From contig CAZBZS010000005.1 in assembly GCA_964496475.1 (NCBI GenBank), forward strand, positions 1 through 64,000: 64,000 nt of DNA. The letters are read 5' to 3'. The stretch's first letter is position 1, and each line of letters opens with the position of its first letter. A program made the position numbers and the translations under genes. This DNA is from JASLPR01 sp964496475. GTDB taxonomy: Bacteria > Chloroflexota > UBA11872 > VXNJ01. The notes beneath the pieces were generated by a model, which searched no databases, was not told where the DNA came from, and saw nothing but the letters and a program-made list of their open reading frames with translations. This document shows positions 8,773-16,478 of this stretch, one piece after another.

Positions 8773-10251
8773 ATGCCAGAGATAGACGGTCGGAGACCGC
8801 CGAATATCATCCTCATCATCACCGACCAGCAGCGATTCGACACCATCGCCGCTCACGGTTACGACTACATGGACACGCCCCACCTCGACCGCCTGGTCAA
8901 CGAGGGCGTCAGCTTCTCCCGATGCTTCGTCAACGCACCTTCCTGCGGACCCTCCCGCGCCAGTCTCTTCACCGGCTACACCCCCCACAACAGCGGCGCC
9001 CTGCGCAACAACGCCCCCTGGCCACGCACCTGGGTCCACGATCTTCGCGCCGCCGGTTACCACTGCGTGAATCTGGGCAAAATGCACGCCGAGCCCTACG
9101 AAGGCATGCACGGCTTCCACGAGCGTCAGGTTGTCGAGAACAAGCAGCGCCGATTCGCCGAACCCCTCTGGACCGGCAACCCTCATCCCTTCAACGACGA
9201 ATGGGACAAGGCCCTGCAACGACGCGGTCTCCGGCGGTTGGAAAAGGAAGATTTCATCCACCGCGAGCATCGTTTCGAAGAGCTCGGCGCCTACGACTGG
9301 TGGTACGACAACGACCTCCATCCCGACACCTTCGTCGGCGACATGGCCCTCAACTGGCTCGAGCAGGCGCTACCCACCGACGATCAACCCTTCTTCCTCG
9401 AAATTGGCTTCCCCGGGCCTCACCCTCCCTTCGACCCGCCCCGGAGCTACGCTGAGCCTTATCTCGAAAAAGATCTCCCTATGCTCCCGGCCACCGACGC
9501 CGAGATGGACACCCAACCCCGGGGCATCCGCGCCCTCCGCGACAGACTCATCGAGCGCTTCGCCGACTCCATCGCCTTCGATCCCCATGCTTCCGACAAG
9601 AACCGTCAGAGACAGCGCGCCTACTACTTCGGCAACATTACCCTCATCGACGAAAAAGTCGGCCAGATCATGGCCGCCATGAAAGAGCGCGGCGACCTGG
9701 AAAACGCCGTCGTCATCTTCACTTCCGATCACGGCGAGCTCCTCGGCGACCACGGACTCATCGAGAAATGGAACATGTACGAATACGCCGTCCGCGTCCC
9801 CCTCATCGTCTGGTCGCCCGACCGTTACGATGCCAACCGCACCATCGACAGCCTTGTGCAATGGTTCGACATCGGCCCCACCATCCTCGAACTCGCCGGT
9901 GTCGAGCCACCCTCCACGTTCGAAGCTCTATCCTTCCTGCCGTTGCTGGAAAACGATCCCATCGCCTCCGGCCGCGAGTACATCTTTTCCGAACACGCAC
10001 CCGACCCCGTCCTAAACACCATCCAGTACATGCTCATGATCCGCAACCAGCGCTGGAAGCTGGTCGAGTTCGTTGGCGAGACCGAAGGCCAGCTGTTCGA
10101 CCTCGAAGCCGACCCCGACGAGCTCCACGATCTCTGGGACGATCCCGGCCATGCCAATATCAAAGCCGATCTCAAAACCCAGCTCCACGACTGGTTCGTC
10201 ACCAGCACCGCCTCCGCCACCCCCTGGAGAAACCCCGTTCGCTATGAGTGA
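8773..10251 (+). CDS. S1-family sulfatase 1
   Basis: This 492-residue cytosolic sulfatase is first of four tandem paralogues. Asp18 (TDQQ) binds metal and Cys58 in C-G-P-S-R is the formylglycine precursor, followed by the expected SLFTGY; FTSDHGELLGDHG supplies the distal metal ligands. ATG 8773 is preceded by GGAG (8761-8764) at 8 bp. There is no signal peptide, unlike most polysaccharide sulfatases of Bacteroidota and Planctomycetota, so small organosulfates or imported oligosaccharides are more likely substrates. Its stop overlaps the start of sulfatase 2 by 8 bp. Phosphonate monoester hydrolases of the same superfamily share these motifs and remain possible. Confidence 0.92.
   Translation: MPEIDGRRPPNIILIITDQQRFDTIAAHGYDYMDTPHLDRLVNEGVSFSRCFVNAPSCGPSRASLFTGYTPHNSGALRNNAPWPRTWVHDLRAAGYHCVNLGKMHAEPYEGMHGFHERQVVENKQRRFAEPLWTGNPHPFNDEWDKALQRRGLRRLEKEDFIHREHRFEELGAYDWWYDNDLHPDTFVGDMALNWLEQALPTDDQPFFLEIGFPGPHPPFDPPRSYAEPYLEKDLPMLPATDAEMDTQPRGIRALRDRLIERFADSIAFDPHASDKNRQRQRAYYFGNITLIDEKVGQIMAAMKERGDLENAVVIFTSDHGELLGDHGLIEKWNMYEYAVRVPLIVWSPDRYDANRTIDSLVQWFDIGPTILELAGVEPPSTFEALSFLPLLENDPIASGREYIFSEHAPDPVLNTIQYMLMIRNQRWKLVEFVGETEGQLFDLEADPDELHDLWDDPGHANIKADLKTQLHDWFVTSTASATPWRNPVRYE
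8787..8799 (+). repeat. 5-bp stem hairpin inside the start of sulfatase 1
   Basis: CGGTC-GGA-GACCG is a perfect 5-bp stem with a 3-base loop at codons 5-9, immediately before the codons for the conserved Pro-Asn-Ile. The other three tandem sulfatases carry an inverted repeat at the corresponding place with different bases. Confidence 0.5.
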
Positions 10252-11737
10252 CGGCGCCCCGCCGAACATCATTTTCATCAACACCGACCAGCAGCGATAC
10301 GACACCATCGCCGCCCTCGGCTTCCCCCACATGAACACCCCCAATCTCGACCGTCTCTTCAGCGAGGGCGTCACCTTCTCCAACTGCTTCATCACCGCCT
10401 CCTCCTGCGCGCCCACCCGCGCCAGCCTTTTCTCCGGTCTCTACGCCCACAACCACGGAGTCCTCCGCAACGGCTCCCGCTGGCCCCACATCTGGGTCGA
10501 AGACCTCGCCGACGCCGGCTACCACTGCGTCAATATCGGAAAAATGCACACCATGCCCTACGAGGCGTCCATGGGTTTCCACGAGCGCTTCGTCGTCGAA
10601 AACAAAGAGCGCTCCAGCGATCCCGCTCACCCCGAGTGGAATCCCCAAGGCCCCGTCTATGTCGACGAGCAGGACAAGGCCTTCGCCGCTCGCGGAATCG
10701 AAAAGCCCGGCAAAACCTTCTATCGCGACATGCCCGGCTTCGAGGAATTACAGGGGGCCTATGTCTGGCGCGCTCCCGAAGAGCTCCACTCCGATTTCTT
10801 CGTCGGCGACGCCGTCATCGACTGGATTGCGCGCAATCCTTCCCTCGACAAGCCCCTGTTTCTCGAAATCGGTTTCCCCGGCCCCCACCCCCCCTACGAT
10901 CCCGTCGAGCGCTACATCGACGAGTACATGGATAAAGACCTCCCGATCCAGGAGGCCACCGAGGAAGAACGCGACAACCAGCCTCAGGCCCTCCAAGACT
11001 TACGCGCCCGTATGGAAGAGGTTTTCATCGACTCCCTCTCCTTCGACTCCCGCGCCACTCCCGAGCAGCGTCACCGCCAGCGCGCTTACTACCTAGCCAA
11101 CGTCACCATGATCGACGAGAAGGTCGGTCAGATTCTCGACTCCCTCCGTACCAACGGCTATCTCGAAAATGCCGTCGTCGTCTTCACTTCCGACCACGGC
11201 GACTGCCTCGGCGACCATGCCCTCGGCCAGAAATGGAACGTGTACGACACCATCGTCCACGTCCCCACCGTCATCTGGTCCTCGGGTGAGTTCGCCGGCG
11301 GCCGCGTCGTCGACGATCTCTACCAGTGGTTCGACCTCGGACCCACCATCCTTGAGCTCGCCGGACTCGACATTCCCAACCATTTCGAAGCCGTCTCCAT
11401 GCTCCCGGCCCTCCGCGACGATCCCGACGCCGCCGGCCGCGATTATGTCTTCTGCGAGCACGCCCGCGACCGCATCATGCGCACCACCGCCCTCGAGGTC
11501 ATGATCCGCGATCACGACTGGAAACTCGTCTACTTCCCCGACCACGACGAGGGCCAGCTCTTCGATCTCAACGCCGATCCCGCCGAAGAACACAACCTCT
11601 GGCACGAATCCGCCCACGCCGCCCAGAAACAAAAACTCCTCAACGAAATGCAGCGCTGGTTCATGGCCAGCACCATCGCTGGCGCCGAAGGCAACATGAG
11701 CGCCGAATGGGCCTCCATCCGCGACGAGGTGAACTGA
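10244..11737 (+). CDS. S1-family sulfatase 2
   Basis: This 497-residue sulfatase has metal ligand Asp15, formylglycine precursor Cys55 in C-A-P-T-R and a distal FTSDHGDCLGDHA. The reading frame is open upstream into sulfatase 1, but ATG 10244 aligns with the starts of the paralogues, and the 8-bp overlap with the preceding stop implies translational coupling. Mid-protein it retains a DEQDKAFAARGIEKPG segment, which shows what is probably missing at the assembly gap in sulfatase 3. No signal peptide is present. The substrate is unknown, and divergence between the four copies suggests related but distinct substrates. Confidence 0.92.
   Translation: MSDGAPPNIIFINTDQQRYDTIAALGFPHMNTPNLDRLFSEGVTFSNCFITASSCAPTRASLFSGLYAHNHGVLRNGSRWPHIWVEDLADAGYHCVNIGKMHTMPYEASMGFHERFVVENKERSSDPAHPEWNPQGPVYVDEQDKAFAARGIEKPGKTFYRDMPGFEELQGAYVWRAPEELHSDFFVGDAVIDWIARNPSLDKPLFLEIGFPGPHPPYDPVERYIDEYMDKDLPIQEATEEERDNQPQALQDLRARMEEVFIDSLSFDSRATPEQRHRQRAYYLANVTMIDEKVGQILDSLRTNGYLENAVVVFTSDHGDCLGDHALGQKWNVYDTIVHVPTVIWSSGEFAGGRVVDDLYQWFDLGPTILELAGLDIPNHFEAVSMLPALRDDPDAAGRDYVFCEHARDRIMRTTALEVMIRDHDWKLVYFPDHDEGQLFDLNADPAEEHNLWHESAHAAQKQKLLNEMQRWFMASTIAGAEGNMSAEWASIRDEVN
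10252..10264 (+). repeat. 4-bp stem hairpin inside the start of sulfatase 2
   Basis: CGGC-GCCCC-GCCG lies directly before the Pro-Asn-Ile codons of sulfatase 2, in the same position as the stronger inverted repeats of the other three copies. In such GC-rich sequence a 4-bp stem alone would not be notable. Confidence 0.3.
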
Positions 11738-11761
11738 CATGAACGGATGGAAGGCAAGAAC

Positions 11762-13240
11762 GTGAACAGCCGTAGGCTGCCTAATATCATCCTCATCATC
11801 ACCGACCAGCAGCGATTCGACACCATCAACGCCCTCGGCTTCGACTACATGGACACCCCCAATATCGACCGCCTGGTCCGCGAGGGAGTCAGCCTCAACA
11901 ACTGCTTCATCAACGCCTCCGTCTGCGCCCCCGCCCGCGCTAGCCTCTTCACCGGCTACTTCCCCCACAATGCCGGCGTAATGCGCAACGGCCAGGTCTG
12001 GCCCCACACCTGGATCGAAGATCTCGCCGCCGCCGGGTACCACAACGTCAACATTGGCAAGATGCACACCAGCCCCTACGAAGGCCGCTTCGGATTTCAC
12101 GAGCGCTACGTCGTCGAGAACAAAGACCGCGTCAAAGACCCCTTCCGCTTCTACGACNNNNNNNNNNGCAAGCCCGGCCGCGACACCTACGTCGAACGCG
12201 ACGACTTCGAAGAAGCACTCGGCGCCTTCGAATGGCCCGTCGACGAGGACATGCACCCCGATTTCTTCGTCGGCAACGCCGCCCTCTGGTGGCTCGAAAA
12301 GTCCCCTCCCCTCGACCGCCCCATCTTCCTCGAGATCGGCTTCCCCGGCCCCCACCCCCCGTACGACCCGGTCGAGCGCTACGTCCAGCCCTACATGGAC
12401 AAAGAGCTCCTCATCCTCCCGGCCACCGACGCCGAGATGGACGCCCAGCCAGATGGCCTGAAGAAGCTCCGCGACACCTTCATCGAGCACCAGCCCGACG
12501 CCGTCGCCTTCGACCCTCACGCTTCCGACGAACGTCGCCACCGCCAGCGCGCCTTCTACCTCGCCAACGTCACCATGATCGACGAGAAGATCGGCCAGAT
12601 CATGGATTCCCTTGAGGACAAGGGCTACCTCGAAAACGCCGTCGTCATCTTCACCTCCGACCACGGCGACTGCCTCGGCGACCACGGCCTCAACCAGAAG
12701 TGGAGCATGTACGACATCGTCACCCGCGTCCCCGCCATCGTCTGGTCGCCAGGCCGCTTCGAAGCCGGCCGCACCGTCGGCGATCTCTGCCAGTGGTTCG
12801 ACCTAGGCCCCACCATCCTGGAACTCGCCGGCGTCGAACCCGCATCCTCCATGGAGGCCCGCTCCCTCCTCCCCCTCCTGGAACGCGATCCCGACGCCGA
12901 GGGCCGTGACTTCGTCTTCACCGAACTGGCCCGCGACGGACTCCTGCGCGACTCCGAATACGTCATCTGCGCCCGCAACGACGAGTGGAAAATCGTCGAA
13001 TTCGTCGGTTCGCCCGACGGTCAGCTCTACAACCTCATCGACGACCCCAACGAGGTCAACAATCTCTGGGACGATCCCGATCTCACCGACCACCGCGCCG
13101 TCCTCCTCGGCGTCATCCACCGCTGGTTCGTCCGCAGCACCTTTCAGGGCCACGCCTGGCGTAACGACCTCCGCTCCCCCTGGGTCACCCACGACCCGAC
13201 CATCAGCGGCAACCCCGGCGCGCTCCCCGGCGACGACTGA
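11762..13240 (+). CDS. S1-family sulfatase 3, interrupted by an assembly gap
   Basis: This third tandem sulfatase has metal ligand Asp15, Cys55 in C-A-P-A-R with SLFTGY following, and FTSDHGDCLGDHG. I choose GTG 11762 because GGAAGG (11749-11754) sits exactly 7 bp upstream; an in-frame ATG at 11747 overlaps that signal. Ten Ns at 12158-12167 interrupt the gene after PFRFYD. The frame is kept, but comparison with copies 2 and 4 suggests that 11-13 residues around an EWDKALRARG-like segment are missing rather than three. No signal peptide is visible. It lies 24 bp after the stop of sulfatase 2 and 80 bp before sulfatase 4. Confidence 0.9.
   Translation: MNSRRLPNIILIITDQQRFDTINALGFDYMDTPNIDRLVREGVSLNNCFINASVCAPARASLFTGYFPHNAGVMRNGQVWPHTWIEDLAAAGYHNVNIGKMHTSPYEGRFGFHERYVVENKDRVKDPFRFYDXXXXKPGRDTYVERDDFEEALGAFEWPVDEDMHPDFFVGNAALWWLEKSPPLDRPIFLEIGFPGPHPPYDPVERYVQPYMDKELLILPATDAEMDAQPDGLKKLRDTFIEHQPDAVAFDPHASDERRHRQRAFYLANVTMIDEKIGQIMDSLEDKGYLENAVVIFTSDHGDCLGDHGLNQKWSMYDIVTRVPAIVWSPGRFEAGRTVGDLCQWFDLGPTILELAGVEPASSMEARSLLPLLERDPDAEGRDFVFTELARDGLLRDSEYVICARNDEWKIVEFVGSPDGQLYNLIDDPNEVNNLWDDPDLTDHRAVLLGVIHRWFVRSTFQGHAWRNDLRSPWVTHDPTISGNPGALPGDD
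11763..11782 (+). repeat. Palindromic repeat at the start of sulfatase 3
   Basis: The core CAGCC-GTA-GGCTG (11767-11779) is preceded by TGAA and followed by CC. It matches in layout and flanks the copy at sulfatase 4 and the cluster at 22.74-22.87 kb, with paired changes in the arms. Confidence 0.55.
12158..12167. other. Assembly gap (10 N) inside sulfatase 3
   Basis: Ten Ns are probably a placeholder of fixed size. The neighbouring paralogues indicate that about 33-39 bases are really missing here. Confidence 0.95.
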
Positions 13241-13309
13241 TGGGCCAAGACCGCCTCGAAATGAAGGGCCGCGGGCAGCCGACATCGTGATCGACCGGAA
13301 ACCAACAGA

Positions 13310-13329
13310 ATGAACAGTCTGTGACTGCC
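13310..13329 (+). repeat. Palindromic repeat at the start of sulfatase 4
   Basis: CAGTC-TGT-GACTG (13315-13327) is preceded by TGAA and followed by CC. The GTG start codon of sulfatase 4 lies inside the repeat. The copies at 22.76 and 22.86 kb read CAGGC-TGT-GCCTG, so the T-A pair here replaces a G-C pair and the palindrome is preserved. Confidence 0.6.
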
Positions 13330-14748
13330 CCAAACGTAATTCTCATCCACACCGACCAGCAGCGATTCGACACCATCAGCGCCCTGGGCTTTGACTACAT
13401 GGACACCCCCAATCTCGACCGCCTCGTCGAACAGGGCGTCGCCTTCACCCGCAGCTTCGTCTCCGCCCCCTCCTCCCCCCCCCCCCGCGCCATCCTTTTC
13501 ACCCGCTACTTCCCCCACACCACCGGCGTCTTCGAGAACATGGATCGCTGGACCCATTCCTGGGTGGAACAGCTCTCGGGCTCCGGCTACCACTGCGTCA
13601 ACATCGGCAAGATGCACACTATGCCCTGGGAGACTCCTCTCGGCTTTGACGAGCGCTACGTCGTCGAAAACAAAGACCGCTACCGTGCCGACCGCTGGTA
13701 TATCGACGAATGGGACAAAGCGCTCCGCGCCCGCGGCCTCACTAAGCCCAGCCGCGCCAGCTACGCCGAATGGCCCGACTGGGAGGAGCGCCTCGGCGCC
13801 TACGAATGGCCCCTCCCCCCCGACGTTCACCCCGACCCCCTCGTCGGCGATCTGGCCATCTGGTGGCTCGACGACCAGCCCTACAACGCCCCCCTCTTCC
13901 TGTCCATCGGCTTCCCCGGCCCCCACCCGCCGTACGACCCCATCGAGTCCTACGCCGCCCCCTATCTCGAAAAAGAACTCCCCATCCTCGATTTCACCGA
14001 CGACGAGATCGCCTCCCAGCCCGCCACCTACCGCGCCACCCGCGAAAAGATGCTCGGCTACAACCCCGACTCCGTCCGCCACCTCGAGCATCCCAACCAC
14101 GACCAGCGCCATCGCCAGCGTGCCTATTACCTGGCCAACGTCACCATGATTGACGAGAAGATCGGCCAGTTGATCGAGGCTCTCGACCGCAACGATTACC
14201 TCGACGACTCCGTCATCATCTTCATCTCCGACCACGGCGACTGCCTCGGCGACCACGGGCACAGCCAGAAATTCACCTTCTACGAACCCGTCGTTCGCAC
14301 CCCCTGCATCTTCTGGGCGCTCGGCCGCTTCGACGGCGGCCGCCGCATCGACGATCTCATCCAGATGATGGACGTCGGCCCCACCATCCTAGAGCTCGCC
14401 GGCCTCCAACCCGACCCTTCAATGGAGGCTCAATCGCTCCTGCCGCTACTCAACGCCGAGCCCGACGCGCACGGCCGCCAGTACGTCTTCAGCGAGCACA
14501 GCCGCGACTTCTACGTCACCAACACCGACTTCGCCACCATGATCCGCGACACCTCTTGGAAGCTCGTCCACTTCCTCGACCACGACGACGGCGTCCTCAT
14601 CGACCTCGAAAACGACCCCGACGAAATCCACAACCTGTGGGACGACCCGGCCCACGCCGCCACCAAACGGCGTCTCCTCGACGCCATCCGCGACTGGCTG
14701 ATCCAGTCCAACTACCAGACCCGCGACCGCACCCTCTCCTCCCGCTAG
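13321..14748 (+). CDS. S1-family sulfatase 4 with altered active-site signature
   Basis: This 475-residue paralogue keeps metal ligand Asp12 (TDQQ) and FISDHGDCLGDHG. Where the others have Cys it reads S-S-P-P-P-R: the formylglycine position is Ser52, and the downstream LFTGY is LFTRY. A Ser precursor is known in AtsB-type sulfatases matured by radical-SAM anSME enzymes, so the enzyme may still be active, but the loss of the usually invariant Gly is unusual. The signature is encoded in a run of 12 C residues (13475-13486), so base-calling error is a real alternative. The GTG start is the only in-frame start consistent with the paralogues and has no good Shine-Dalgarno. Confidence 0.88.
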   Translation: MTAPNVILIHTDQQRFDTISALGFDYMDTPNLDRLVEQGVAFTRSFVSAPSSPPPRAILFTRYFPHTTGVFENMDRWTHSWVEQLSGSGYHCVNIGKMHTMPWETPLGFDERYVVENKDRYRADRWYIDEWDKALRARGLTKPSRASYAEWPDWEERLGAYEWPLPPDVHPDPLVGDLAIWWLDDQPYNAPLFLSIGFPGPHPPYDPIESYAAPYLEKELPILDFTDDEIASQPATYRATREKMLGYNPDSVRHLEHPNHDQRHRQRAYYLANVTMIDEKIGQLIEALDRNDYLDDSVIIFISDHGDCLGDHGHSQKFTFYEPVVRTPCIFWALGRFDGGRRIDDLIQMMDVGPTILELAGLQPDPSMEAQSLLPLLNAEPDAHGRQYVFSEHSRDFYVTNTDFATMIRDTSWKLVHFLDHDDGVLIDLENDPDEIHNLWDDPAHAATKRRLLDAIRDWLIQSNYQTRDRTLSSR

Positions 14749-15202
14749 GCCCACCATCCCACTGATTCCTCTCCCCTTCAGCGGCCCTTTCCGGCCAACT
14801 CCCCCCGGTCTTCCCGGATTCACTTTTCTGCAATCTCCAGGTACGCGCTCGTCAGCTTCCGCCCATTCACGCCGACGCGTCGATCCGAACCCGCATCGGC
14901 GACCGGCCGCGGTTTGCCCACGCTCAGGACAAGTCCGAGCCCGTCCTGCTCGGCACCGTGCGCGACGCGGTCGAGTTCTTGCAGGTCGTCTAGACCGAAC
15001 CTCGCCGGCCTCTACTGCCGCCCCTCCACTCCGCCTCAACCCAGCATCAATCCAACCTCGCCCGTCTGTCCCCACTTCACCGCAATACGAAAACCGGCGG
15101 CTCCAGCGTCATCTTCCCGCATCCCCTCTCTCCCCTGTCTCACGCCAGAGCCGCCGGTCTCAGCCGGTGCTTCCCCGTCGGCGCGCCACCGGCTTCCGCG
15201 GT
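14749..15202. other. Gene-free stretch after the sulfatase cluster
   Basis: No credible gene is seen in these 454 bp. One plus-strand frame at about 14865-14993 reads HADASIRTRIGDRPRF and continues to EPVLLGTVRDAVEFLQVV before a TAG at 14991-14993. It looks like the tail of a degenerate coding sequence, but I cannot assign a family and see no start. Confidence 0.4.
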
Positions 15203-15442
15203 TTACTGCTCAACGATGAACTTGGCCTTCATCCCTTCGTCCCAGTGATCCCCATCGTCCTCGCAGTAGCACGCGTTCCGCGCTCCCGCCATCTGCGGAT
15301 CGCGCAGCAAGAACGTCGCGTTCCCATAACCATAGAGCGACCGCACCACCCGGAATAGACTCGCCAGCGTCGTCACCGGTCCCTCATCCCCGTCCCTCAG
15401 CACCAATCCCGGATTTTCCCCCGTCCAGTCGATCGTGGCCAT
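15203..15442 (-). CDS. Small conserved-looking protein of unknown function (79 aa)
   Basis: I do not recognise this protein. The frame is open further upstream, but ATG 15442 gives a compact 79-residue acidic product beginning MATIDWTGENPGLVLRDGDE, with an aromatic stretch (RSLYGYGNATFLLRD) and a Cys pair (ACYCEDDGDHWDEGM) near the C-terminus. It has no membrane segment or signal peptide. It lies 61 bp after the thioredoxin-like lipoprotein gene on the same strand and may be the last gene of the hydantoinase/dehydrogenase operon. The Cys-x-Cys plus His and Asp residues could bind metal, but that is speculation. Confidence 0.55.
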   Translation of the reverse strand: MATIDWTGENPGLVLRDGDEGPVTTLASLFRVVRSLYGYGNATFLLRDPQMAGARNACYCEDDGDHWDEGMKAKFIVEQ

Positions 15443-15503
15443 ACCGTCCCGCTTTCGCTTGCCGCTCGTTCCCGCAATCCAGCCACACCCCCGCCTTCGC
15501 CAG

Positions 15504-16478
15504 CTACCGCAACACCCGTTCCAGCGTCGCCGCCAGCTCCTCCGCTCCAAACAGACCCTCGAACCTCGCCACTACCCTCCCGTCCCCTCCCATCACGAAA
15601 ACCCACGGCTCCGTCGGCAGCCGCCACTGCCGCACCGCCTCCACCAGCTCCAATCGACCCGTCGTCCGCGCCGCCTCCAGCTCATACGGCTCCACATGGA
15701 TAAACCCCACTCGTCCCCTGTATTCCGCATGCACCTCGGCCACCACCTCCGTCACCGGACCGCACATCCGGCTCACGCAGAACTCCGGCGACGCGAACGC
15801 CACCACCAACGGCCTGCCCGTCTCCAGCGCCGCCTCTACCGTCTCTTCATAGAATTCCGCCACCGGCTCCGGCATCGTCGTGAGCTCCCCCGGCTCCCCC
15901 ACATCCACCACCGTCAGATTTCGGCTCCGCGGCGCCGCCTCGCCCACTCCAATCGCCACCGGCTCCGTCCGCACGTCCAGCACCATCGTCGGATACTCCA
16001 GCACCCCGGTCCCCGTCATCGTCACCGAGAGCTCCACCCTCCAGAAACCGGCTTCGTCAAAAACCACTCCATCCACCACGTATACCCCCCTTGCCTCCCC
16101 ATGCAGATGCTCTTTCCCATCCTCATGCACATGCCTCTCCGCCTCCCCCACCACCCGGTACACTGCCTCCGCACCTAATCGTGGCTCCGGGTCCTCCCCA
16201 CCCAGCAGGAAAAACTCCGCCCTCACTGCCGCTCCCGGCACGAACTCGTTCTCCTGCGTGAACAGCCCGAACGGCACCCGATTCTCCCCTACGATGAACT
16301 CCGACGCCCCCACCAGCGCCACCACCTCCGTCGCCTTGGTTTCCACCGCCGCGCCGTCCCCCACCCCACACGCCCCCAGAACCGCCAGCCCCGCCAGCCC
16401 CACCAGCCCCGCCAGCCCCGCCAACCCTCTATCCCATGAGGATCTCACCTCCCGGGCACGATCGTCGCCTTCACGCAT
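15504..16478 (-). CDS. Exported lipoprotein with thioredoxin-like C-terminal domain
   Basis: The protein begins with a hydrophobic segment and lipobox (VLGAC), so it should be lipid-anchored outside the cytoplasmic membrane. The middle is a beta-rich domain. The C-terminal third resembles a thioredoxin-like fold with CVSRMCGP, a CxxxxC spacing rather than the classical CxxC, followed by a cis-Pro-like PTEPW and a FEGLFG segment. Thiol redox or metal delivery is possible, and an SCO-like role could be tested. The exact start is unclear: the frame overlaps the upstream dehydrogenase gene by 34 bp, and later GTG or TTG codons would still leave the signal sequence. The signal region is encoded by a 9-bp tandem repeat. 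Confidence 0.7.
   Translation of the reverse strand: MREGDDRAREVRSSWDRGLAGLAGLVGLAGLAVLGACGVGDGAAVETKATEVVALVGASEFIVGENRVPFGLFTQENEFVPGAAVRAEFFLLGGEDPEPRLGAEAVYRVVGEAERHVHEDGKEHLHGEARGVYVVDGVVFDEAGFWRVELSVTMTGTGVLEYPTMVLDVRTEPVAIGVGEAAPRSRNLTVVDVGEPGELTTMPEPVAEFYEETVEAALETGRPLVVAFASPEFCVSRMCGPVTEVVAEVHAEYRGRVGFIHVEPYELEAARTTGRLELVEAVRQWRLPTEPWVFVMGGDGRVVARFEGLFGAEELAATLERVLR
16384..16428 (-). repeat. 9-bp tandem repeat encoding a signal-sequence core
   Basis: There are five near-identical units of GCCAGCCCC on the plus strand (one begins ACC, the last is GCCAACCCT). On the coding strand they specify repeated Leu-Ala-Gly/Leu-Val-Gly triplets forming the hydrophobic core of the lipoprotein signal peptide. 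Unit number may vary between strains. Confidence 0.8.

Noticed and set aside
11093..14262. Very long minus-strand open frames antisense to sulfatases 2-4 (11093-12685 and 13144-14262)
   Set aside because: They mirror the C-ending codons of the sulfatases, have low-complexity Val/Gly/Asp-rich translations and no family features.
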